Below, in pieces: positions 6,741-13,029 of a DNA stretch of 43,522 bases. The position numbers and the translations under genes are program-made. The stretch is from an uncultured beta proteobacterium (GTDB lineage Bacteria; Pseudomonadota; Gammaproteobacteria; Burkholderiales; Burkholderiaceae_C): contig CAIQOO010000004.1 of the NCBI GenBank assembly GCA_903873485.1, positions 1-43,522 on the forward strand. The letters run 5' to 3'. Numbering within the stretch: the stretch's first letter is position 1; each line of letters opens with the position of its first letter. Under the pieces are notes generated by a model. The model ran no database searches, was not told where the DNA came from, and saw nothing but the letters and a program-made list of their open reading frames with translations.

Positions 6741-8783
6741 ATGGGCGGCAAGCTTTTCAGAAAATATGCGCTGATTTTCAGCGCCCTGGTCGGCTTTTCT
6801 TTGCTGGTCAGTGGCCTTATCGGGATCAGTTATTCCTACCAGGTCAACAAGCAGGCGATGATTCGGCTCCAGCAAGAGAAGGCACAGGCCGCCGCCAGCC
6901 GAATCGGCCAGTACCTGGTTGATCTTGAACAAAAAATTGGTGCAGCGGCCCAGGCTAAAAACGGGGTGTCGGAGATCGACCAAAGAATCGCTGAAATTCA
7001 GATACTGCGCCACACCGCAGCACTCAAGGAAATCGCTTTGCTTGACCAACACGGCGTTGAAGTGCTGCGGGTATCGCGCCGGGCGACCGATGTAACTCGC
7101 AACGGGCAAGATTTTTCCAGCGCCGACTGGTTTGGCCAGGTCAAATCGGGCCGGCCCTATCGCAGTCCGGTCTATTTTCAAGACGGTGCGCTGTTCATGA
7201 CCATCGCGATGGCCGCAGGCCCGGAGGCGGCCGGCATCACCGTAGCAGAAGTTGACCTTGAATTCTTGCTCGATGGCATCACCCGCATCAAGGTCGGCGA
7301 GTCTGGCCACGCTTATGCGGTCGATGCGCAGGGTGATCTGATTGCCCATCCCGACATCGGTCTGGTGCTCAGGCACACCAGCATGGTCAGGTTGCCACAG
7401 GTGAAGGCGGCCATCCATGACCCGAGCGGTGCCGAGATTGAAATGATCGATGCACACGACCTTGACGGCCAACTGGTGCTGACCGCCTTTGGCGTGATCC
7501 CCTACCTGAACTGGTTTGTCTTTGTCGAGGAACCATTGGCGCAGGCCTATCGCCCGCTGTATGCGCAGGCCGGGCGAAGTGCCTTGCTGATGCTGGCCGG
7601 CATGGTGTTGACGGTGCTGGCCTGCGTGGCACTGGTGCGCCAGATGGTCCAGCCAATCCACGCTTTGCGGGATGGCGCAAAACTGATTGGACGAGGGGTT
7701 TTCGACTGCCCGATTGTGGTGCGCACCGGCGATGAACTGGAGGAACTGGCCAGCGAATTCAACCGCATGGCCCAACAGTTGCACGAGTCTTACACCCTGC
7801 TGGAGCACAAGGTGGCGCAACGCACCGCCGAACTGACCCAAAGCGAACAATTGCTCAGGGAGACGCAAAGCATCGCCGGCCTGGGCAGTTTTGCCCTGGA
7901 TGTTGCCGCCGGTGTATGGCAAAGCTCCGACGTGTTCGATGGCTTGTTTGGCATTGACAAAACATATGAACGCACGGTGCCGGGGTGGCTGGCACTGGTC
8001 CATCCTGACGAGCAAGCCACCATGCTGGACTACTTGAAGCTAGAAATGCTTGGCAAAGGACTCGCGTTTGACAAGGTCTATCGCATCATCCGCCACGACA
8101 ACCAGGCCGAACGCTGGGTTCATGGTTTGGGCCGGCTGGAGTTTGACGCGCAGCGGCAGCCGATAAAAATGCTTGGCACGATTCAGGACATCACCGAGCA
8201 CAAGCTGATGGAAGACCAGGTGCGCCAACTGGCTTTCTATGACCCACTGACCGAGTTGCCGAACCGTCGCCTGCTCAACGACCGCCTGCGCCAAAGCCTG
8301 ATCGCCAGCAAGCGCAGCGGACTGTTTGGTGCGCTGATGTTTCTGGATCTTGACAAGTTCAAGCCGGTCAATGACAGCCATGGCCATGGTGTTGGCGATT
8401 TGCTGCTGATCGAGGTCGCCGCCCGCTTGAAAGCCAGCATGCGCAAAGCCGACACGGTGGCCCGCCTTGGTGGCGATGAATTTGTCGTGATGTTGTATGA
8501 CCTGAGTCTTAACCAGGTTGAATCCGCCGCCGAGGCACTGGCGGTGGCAGAAAAAATTGGCAAAAGTCTGGCGCAGCCCTACCGATTGACGCTTCGCCCC
8601 GAAGGTCAGGCCGAGACGATGGTTGTGCTTGAATGCTCGGCCAGCATCGGCGTGTATATCTTTGGCAGCCACAGCCGCAACACCGACGAGGTGCTAAAGG
8701 GTGCAGACCAGGCCATGTACCAGGCCAAGGCAGCCGGTGGCAACGGCATTCGACTGGGAGAAAAAGTGGATGCCAGCCCTTGA
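6741..8783 (+). CDS. Membrane diguanylate cyclase (Cache-HAMP-PAS-GGDEF)
   Basis: A 680-residue sensor that makes cyclic di-GMP from two GTP. TM1 (about residues 12-30) precedes a periplasmic Cache-like sensor domain to about 279, with VGESGHAYAVDAQGDLIAHP as a typical Cache segment. TM2 (about 280-300) is followed by a HAMP linker, a short coiled coil (VAQRTAELTQSEQLL), a PAS domain (about 370-490) ending TIQDITEHKLME, and a GGDEF domain. The active site is RLGGDEF (GGDEF about 577-581), and the RKAD five residues before it is the inhibitory I-site (RxxD), so product feedback is expected. It lies 33 bp after a solute-binding protein gene and overlaps the start of a second, broken one. A periplasmic partner is therefore plausible. 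Confidence 0.93.
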   Translation: MGGKLFRKYALIFSALVGFSLLVSGLIGISYSYQVNKQAMIRLQQEKAQAAASRIGQYLVDLEQKIGAAAQAKNGVSEIDQRIAEIQILRHTAALKEIALLDQHGVEVLRVSRRATDVTRNGQDFSSADWFGQVKSGRPYRSPVYFQDGALFMTIAMAAGPEAAGITVAEVDLEFLLDGITRIKVGESGHAYAVDAQGDLIAHPDIGLVLRHTSMVRLPQVKAAIHDPSGAEIEMIDAHDLDGQLVLTAFGVIPYLNWFVFVEEPLAQAYRPLYAQAGRSALLMLAGMVLTVLACVALVRQMVQPIHALRDGAKLIGRGVFDCPIVVRTGDELEELASEFNRMAQQLHESYTLLEHKVAQRTAELTQSEQLLRETQSIAGLGSFALDVAAGVWQSSDVFDGLFGIDKTYERTVPGWLALVHPDEQATMLDYLKLEMLGKGLAFDKVYRIIRHDNQAERWVHGLGRLEFDAQRQPIKMLGTIQDITEHKLMEDQVRQLAFYDPLTELPNRRLLNDRLRQSLIASKRSGLFGALMFLDLDKFKPVNDSHGHGVGDLLLIEVAARLKASMRKADTVARLGGDEFVVMLYDLSLNQVESAAEALAVAEKIGKSLAQPYRLTLRPEGQAETMVVLECSASIGVYIFGSHSRNTDEVLKGADQAMYQAKAAGGNGIRLGEKVDASP

Positions 8784-9058
8784 TTTTTCAAAAAACATCC
8801 TGTTGCTGACACTGTGGTCTGCCTGCCTGCCTAGCGGCGGCTGACGAATACATCCACCGCGTCGCCGTTATCGCGCATTCACCGCCGCTGTCCTACACCG
8901 ATCAAGATGGCAGGCTCACCGGCTTCAATGTAGAAATTGCGCGTGAGCTATGCACGGCGATGAACGTTCGTTGCACACTGCAGCCCATGCCGATCGAAAA
9001 AATTGCGACCTGTACGATAGGAATGGCTTGGGCTTACCCCTCCATCAAAATAATTTAA
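8770..9058 (+). pseudogene. Second solute-binding protein, frameshifted and interrupted
   Basis: The start codon at 8770 overlaps the end of the diguanylate cyclase gene. The first 24 codons encode a signal-peptide-like stretch (KNILLLTLWSACLPSG) that hits a stop in its own frame. From 8837 another frame carries clear family 3 binding-protein sequence: HRVAVIAHSPPLSYTDQDG, then RLTGFNVEIARELCTAMNV and MPIEKI. At about 9001 the reading enters the inverted-repeat element at 9006-9245 and stops at 9058. The rest of the gene is missing beyond the element. So a frameshift and an insertion/deletion both hit it. The original arrangement was binding protein - cyclase - binding protein. Confidence 0.8.
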
Positions 9059-9245
9059 GGTTTAAATCGTTATAAATCAACAAGTTATATGATATTAAAA
9101 AAATCCAATGGTCCAAAAACCAAATGAAATTTGATCAAAAAATCAATAAATGTACTGTGTTCTTTCTGAGTCAATTTTCGCAAGCTATTGATTTATAGAG
9201 ATATTTATGTTGGAGCGATTCGGTCTATTCCTATCGTACAGGTCG
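9006..9245. mobile_element. MITE-like element with 19-bp perfect terminal inverted repeats
   Basis: CGACCTGTACGATAGGAAT (9006-9024) is matched by its exact reverse complement at 9227-9245, enclosing about 200 bp of markedly AT-rich DNA with no coding capacity. The left end cuts into the second binding-protein gene. No convincing target duplication adjoins the outer ends, though TCGAAAA occurs at 8994-9000 and again at 9243-9249, overlapping the right end. It looks like a non-autonomous miniature transposon or deletion derivative of an IS. I do not recognise the family. Confidence 0.8.
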
Positions 9246-9290
9246 AAAAGGAAACGCTACCCTTTGAGTCAAACCAGCATCTGCTATGTT

Positions 9291-9340
9291 GTTGATAGCT
9301 ACTCACGCAGTCAGGACGTGGCCTAGAGGGCGAAATGGCT
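9291..9340 (+). repeat. Dispersed hairpin repeat, copy 3
   Basis: Contains GATAGCTACTCACGC, then CACGnnnnnnnnnCGTGGCCTAGAGGGC, matching the repeat blocks. It lies between the MITE-like element and the 3' end of lpdA. The remaining bases 9246-9359 hold no gene. Confidence 0.6.
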
Positions 9341-9359
9341 TAAATTCCTGAATCAATGG

Positions 9360-11246
9360 CTATTTGCGCACCGGCGGCAAATCGGTGCAACTGCCGTGCG
9401 CCACTTCGGCCGCCATGCCGATGGATTCGCCCAGCGTCGGATGCGGGTGGATGGTCTTGCCGATGTCGATGGCATCGGCGCCCATTTCGATCGCCAGCGC
9501 CACCTCGCCGATCATGTCACCGGCATGGGTGCCGACCATGCCGCCGCCCAGAATCTTGCCATGGCCATGGGCTTCAGGGGAGTCGTCAAACAGCAGTTTG
9601 GTGACCCCCTCGTCGCGGCCATTGGCAATTGCGCGACCGGAAGCCGTCCACGGGAACAGGCCCTTTTTGACCTTGATGCCCTGCGCCTTGGCTTGATCCT
9701 CGGTCAGGCCGACCCAGGCGACTTCGGGGTCGGTGTAGGCCACGCTCGGGATTACGCGGGCGTTAAAGGCGGCGCTGGCCAATTCTTTATTGCCTTGCAG
9801 TTCACCGGCAATCACTTCGGCCGCCACATGGGCTTCATGCACTGCCTTGTGCGCCAGCATCGGCTGACCAATGATGTCGCCAATGGCGAAGATGTGCGGT
9901 ACATTGGTGCGCATCTGGATATCGACGTTGATGAAACCCCGCTCAGAAACGGCCACACCGGCTTTATCGGCAGCAATTTTTTTGCCGTTGGGCGTGCGGC
10001 CCACCGCCTGCAACACCAGGTCATAGGTTTGCGGTGCCGGGGCCGTGCCACCCTCCTCTGCTGGCGCAAATGTCACTTCAATGCCCTCGGGGGTGGCTTT
10101 GGCTCCAACCGTTTTGGTCTTGAGCATGATGTTGTCAAAGCGTTTGGCATTCATCTTTTGCCAGATTTTGACCAGATCGCGATCGGCGCCCTGCATCAGG
10201 CCATCGAGCATTTCGACCACGTCCAGCCGGGCGCCGAGCGTGGAATAGACGGTGCCCATTTCCAGCCCGATGATGCCGCCGCCCAGAATCAGCATGCGTT
10301 TGGGCACTTCTTTCAAGGCCAGCGCTCCGGTCGAATCGACCACCCTCGGGTCATCGGGCATAAACGGCAGGCGCACCGCCTGGCTGCCGGCGGCGATGAT
10401 GGCTTTTTTGAACCCGATGGTCTTCTTGCTGCCGGTCTTGTCTTGCGCCGGGCCGCTGGTTTCTTCGACCTCGACATGGTTGGGGCCGACAAACGCACCA
10501 TAGCCGCGCACCACGCTGACCTTGCGCATTTTGGCCATGGCGGCCAGGCCGCCGGTGAGTTTGCCGATGACCTTTTCCTTGTGGCTGCGCAGTGTGTCCA
10601 CATTGACCACCGGTTTGCCAAAATCGACACCGAGGGCTGCCAGATGGCTGGCTTCGTCGATGACCGCAGCCACATGCAGCAGCGCTTTGCTGGGGATGCA
10701 GCCGACATTCAGGCAGACGCCGCCAAGCTGGGCATAACGCTCGACCAGAATCACCTTGAGGCCAAGGTCAGCCGCGCGAAAAGCCGCCGAATAGCCGCCG
10801 GGGCCGGCACCGAGCACCAGCAGGTCGCAGTCTTGGTCGGCAGTGCCGGCAAAGCTGGCTGCCACCGGCTGGCCCGCTGCTGACGACAGGGCTGTCGATG
10901 GCACCGCAGTCGCTACATTTTGAATAGCTGGCAGCGCAGGTGCAGCAAGGGCTGGAGCCTGATTTGGCATTAAACCCGGGGTGGCGGCAGCCGCATCCGC
11001 CGCAATATCCGCCGCTTCAAGCAGCAGCAGCAGCGAGCCTTTGGACACCTTGTCGCCGAGCTTGATCTTGAGTTCTTGCACCACGCCGGCATGGCTGCAC
11101 GGAATTTCCATGGATGCCTTGTCAGACTCCACGGTGATCAGGCTTTGATCAGTCTTGACGCGATCGCCGGGCTTGACCAGCAGTTCGATCACGGTGACCT
11201 CGGCGAAGTCGCCAATATCGGGAACCTTGATGTCGATAAGTGCCAT
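9360..11246 (-). CDS. lpdA: Dihydrolipoamide dehydrogenase (PDH E3) with lipoyl domain
   Basis: The E3 flavoprotein of the pyruvate dehydrogenase complex, 628 residues. It reoxidises dihydrolipoyl groups and passes electrons through FAD to NAD+. An N-terminal lipoyl domain (about 1-80) carries the lipoylation motif SDKAS with Lys43. An Ala/Pro-rich linker (about 85-135) leads to the FAD-binding GAGPGGYSAA motif and the redox disulfide in GGVCLNVGCIPSK (Cys178, Cys183). GGGIIGLEMG marks the NAD domain, and HPHPTLGE the catalytic His-Glu near the C-terminus. The fused lipoyl domain is typical of many betaproteobacterial E3 proteins. The ATG at 11246 has GGAAAG upstream. It is the last gene of the aceE-aceF-lpdA operon, 25 bases after aceF. 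Part of the linker is encoded by a dispersed repeat. Confidence 0.97.
   Translation of the reverse strand: MALIDIKVPDIGDFAEVTVIELLVKPGDRVKTDQSLITVESDKASMEIPCSHAGVVQELKIKLGDKVSKGSLLLLLEAADIAADAAAATPGLMPNQAPALAAPALPAIQNVATAVPSTALSSAAGQPVAASFAGTADQDCDLLVLGAGPGGYSAAFRAADLGLKVILVERYAQLGGVCLNVGCIPSKALLHVAAVIDEASHLAALGVDFGKPVVNVDTLRSHKEKVIGKLTGGLAAMAKMRKVSVVRGYGAFVGPNHVEVEETSGPAQDKTGSKKTIGFKKAIIAAGSQAVRLPFMPDDPRVVDSTGALALKEVPKRMLILGGGIIGLEMGTVYSTLGARLDVVEMLDGLMQGADRDLVKIWQKMNAKRFDNIMLKTKTVGAKATPEGIEVTFAPAEEGGTAPAPQTYDLVLQAVGRTPNGKKIAADKAGVAVSERGFINVDIQMRTNVPHIFAIGDIIGQPMLAHKAVHEAHVAAEVIAGELQGNKELASAAFNARVIPSVAYTDPEVAWVGLTEDQAKAQGIKVKKGLFPWTASGRAIANGRDEGVTKLLFDDSPEAHGHGKILGGGMVGTHAGDMIGEVALAIEMGADAIDIGKTIHPHPTLGESIGMAAEVAHGSCTDLPPVRK
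10919..10971 (+). repeat. Dispersed hairpin repeat, copy 4, inside the lpdA linker
   Basis: The + strand reads GAATAGCTGGCAGCGCAGG..., CAAGGGCTGGAGCC and TGATTTGG, a full match to the repeat blocks, yet it lies within lpdA. Translated on the minus strand it gives linker residues about 94-112 (PNQAPALAAPALPAIQNVA). The gene stays in frame. Confidence 0.85.
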
Positions 11247-11271
11247 ATATTTCTTTCCAAGCATCCGTGAG

Positions 11272-13005
11272 TTACAGCAAAATCCGGCGCAAATCGCCCA
11301 GAATCTGGCCCAGATAGACGTTAAAGCGGGCCGCCGCCGCACCGTCAATCACCCGGTGATCCCAGGTCAGCGACAAGGGCAGCAGCAGCCGGGGCTGGAA
11401 GGCTTTGCCGTCCCACACCGGCTGGATCGTCGATTTGCAGACCCCCAAAATCGCCACTTCAGGCGCATTGATGATCGGCGTGAAATAGCGCCCGCCAATG
11501 CCGCCAAGGCTGCTGATGGTGAAGCAGGCACCAGTCATCTCGGTCGGGCTGAGCTTGCCCTCGCGCGCCTTTTTGGCCAGCTCGCCCATTTCCAAGCTGA
11601 TCTGGAAAATGCCTTTTTTGTTGGCATCCTTGATGACGGGCACCATCAGGCCATTGGGCGTGTCGGCGGCAAAACCAATGTGGTAGTACTGCTTGTAGAT
11701 CAGCGCCGAGTTGTCGCTTTCAGCATCGAGCGAGCTGTTGAAATCCGGAAACTTCTTGAGGGCTGCGACACAGGCCTTGATCAGGAAAGCCAGCATGGTG
11801 ACCTTGATGCCGCCCTTGTCGTTTTCCTGGTTGGTGGCGATGCGAAAGGCTTCGAGGTCGGTGATGTCGGCATCGTCATGGTTGGTCACGGCCGGAATCA
11901 GGATGGCATTGCGCAGCAGATTGGCGGCGCTGATTTTCTTGATGCGCGACAGTTCCTTGCGCTCGATCGGGCCAAACTTGGCAAAGTCCACCTTGGGCCA
12001 GGGGATCAGGCCCAGACCGGCGCTGGTGCTGGCCACAGCCGCCGTACCGGCAGCCGCAGCGGGTTTGGCTGCCTGCTGTGCCGCTATCGCCAGCGTTTGC
12101 AGCGCACCGCTCATCACCGAGCGGGTAAAGGACTGAACATCGGGATCGATGATGCGACCTTTGAGGCCGCTGCCTTTGACCTCGGCCAGCGGCACGCCAA
12201 GCTCGCGGGCAAACTTGCGCACCGACGGCGAGGCGTGCGGCAGACCCATCGTCAAGGCACCCGGCTGATGCGTCGGCACGGCAACCGATGGGGCTTGATC
12301 TGCTACAGAAGACGGAGCTGTCAGCGCTTGACTGGCAAGGGCTGGAGCCGGTTTTTGATCAGAAACCGGGGCCGCTTTCTGGTCAGCCAGCAAGGTGGCC
12401 GCGACCGCCGGGGTTTTGCTGCCTTGCAACATCGCCAGCAAGTCACCGATATTGATCTTGTCACCAAGCTTGACCTTGACTTCGGTGATGATGCCAGCGG
12501 CGTTCGACGGAATTTCCATCGATGCCTTGTCGGACTCTACCGTGATCAGGCTTTGTTCAAGCCGCACCGTGTCGCCGACCTTCACCATCACTTCAATCAC
12601 GCTCACATCCTTGAAGTCGCCGATGTCGGGCACCCGCACTTCAATTGCTTCGGTAGCTACTGTTTGTGTAGCTGGCAGCGCAGTCCCTGCAAGGGCTGGA
12701 GCCGGTTTTTCCCCTGATTCCTGGGGGCTGGCCATAGCCACCGGGATGACCGGCGCGCTGGCCTCGTCGGCCACGTCAAGCAGCAGCAGCGAGCTGCCCT
12801 GGCGCACCTTGTCGCCAAGGGCCACCAAGAGTTGTCTGACCACACCGGCGTGGCTTGACGGTATTTCCATCGATGCCTTGTCGGATTCAACCGTCAGCAA
12901 GGACTGCTCGGCTTGCACCGTGTCGCCTGGCTTGACCAGCAATTCGATCACGCTGACGTCGGTGAAGTCGCCAATGTCGGGCACTTTGATTTCTAGGGTT
13001 GCCAT
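11272..13005 (-). CDS. aceF: Dihydrolipoamide acetyltransferase (PDH E2), two lipoyl domains
   Basis: The E2 core enzyme of pyruvate dehydrogenase, 577 residues, moving acetyl groups from lipoyl-Lys to CoA. Order: lipoyl domain 1 (1-80, SDKAS, Lys43), an Ala/Pro linker, lipoyl domain 2 (about 121-195, Lys160), a second linker, the peripheral-subunit-binding domain (about 258-292, ASPSVRKFARELGV) and the catalytic trimer domain. The active-site motif DHRVIDG is near the C-terminus (His550, Asp554). The ATG at 13005 starts MATLEIKVPDIGDF, the standard lipoyl start. aceF lies 24 bases after aceE and 25 before lpdA, one operon. Both linkers (about 98-117 and 216-236) coincide with copies of the dispersed repeat found between genes elsewhere in the window. 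Confidence 0.97.
   Translation of the reverse strand: MATLEIKVPDIGDFTDVSVIELLVKPGDTVQAEQSLLTVESDKASMEIPSSHAGVVRQLLVALGDKVRQGSSLLLLDVADEASAPVIPVAMASPQESGEKPAPALAGTALPATQTVATEAIEVRVPDIGDFKDVSVIEVMVKVGDTVRLEQSLITVESDKASMEIPSNAAGIITEVKVKLGDKINIGDLLAMLQGSKTPAVAATLLADQKAAPVSDQKPAPALASQALTAPSSVADQAPSVAVPTHQPGALTMGLPHASPSVRKFARELGVPLAEVKGSGLKGRIIDPDVQSFTRSVMSGALQTLAIAAQQAAKPAAAAGTAAVASTSAGLGLIPWPKVDFAKFGPIERKELSRIKKISAANLLRNAILIPAVTNHDDADITDLEAFRIATNQENDKGGIKVTMLAFLIKACVAALKKFPDFNSSLDAESDNSALIYKQYYHIGFAADTPNGLMVPVIKDANKKGIFQISLEMGELAKKAREGKLSPTEMTGACFTISSLGGIGGRYFTPIINAPEVAILGVCKSTIQPVWDGKAFQPRLLLPLSLTWDHRVIDGAAAARFNVYLGQILGDLRRILL
12312..12359 (+). repeat. Dispersed hairpin repeat, copy 5, inside aceF linker 2
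   Basis: The + strand shows GAGCTGTCAGCGCTTG, a five-base loop, then CAAGGGCTGGAGCCGG. CAGCGCTTG and CAAGGGCTG pair over nine positions with a single central G-G mismatch, the clearest hairpin of all copies. On the minus strand it encodes KPAPALASQALTAPSSVAD between lipoyl domain 2 and the subunit-binding domain. Confidence 0.85.
12666..12711 (+). repeat. Dispersed hairpin repeat, copy 6, inside aceF linker 1
   Basis: The + strand shows GTAGCTGGCAGCGCAG..., CAAGGGCTGGAGCCGG and TTTTT. On the minus strand it encodes EKPAPALAGTALPATQTVAT between the two lipoyl domains. Copies 4, 5 and 6 share orientation and reading frame. Confidence 0.85.
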
Positions 13006-13029
13006 GTTGTGTCTCGCTTTTGGTTTGGC

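Noticed and set aside
5940..8015. 691-codon open frame on the minus strand
   Set aside because: Antisense shadow of the solute-binding protein and diguanylate cyclase; His/Gln/Gly-rich composition typical of such shadows in GC-rich DNA.
8994..9249. TCGAAAA as target duplication of the 9006-9245 element
   Set aside because: The two copies are not symmetric about the inverted ends (the right one overlaps the terminal repeat), so chance similarity is as likely.
9396..10883. 495-codon + strand open frame opposite lpdA
   Set aside because: Antisense shadow of the E3 protein; no ribosome site or domain.
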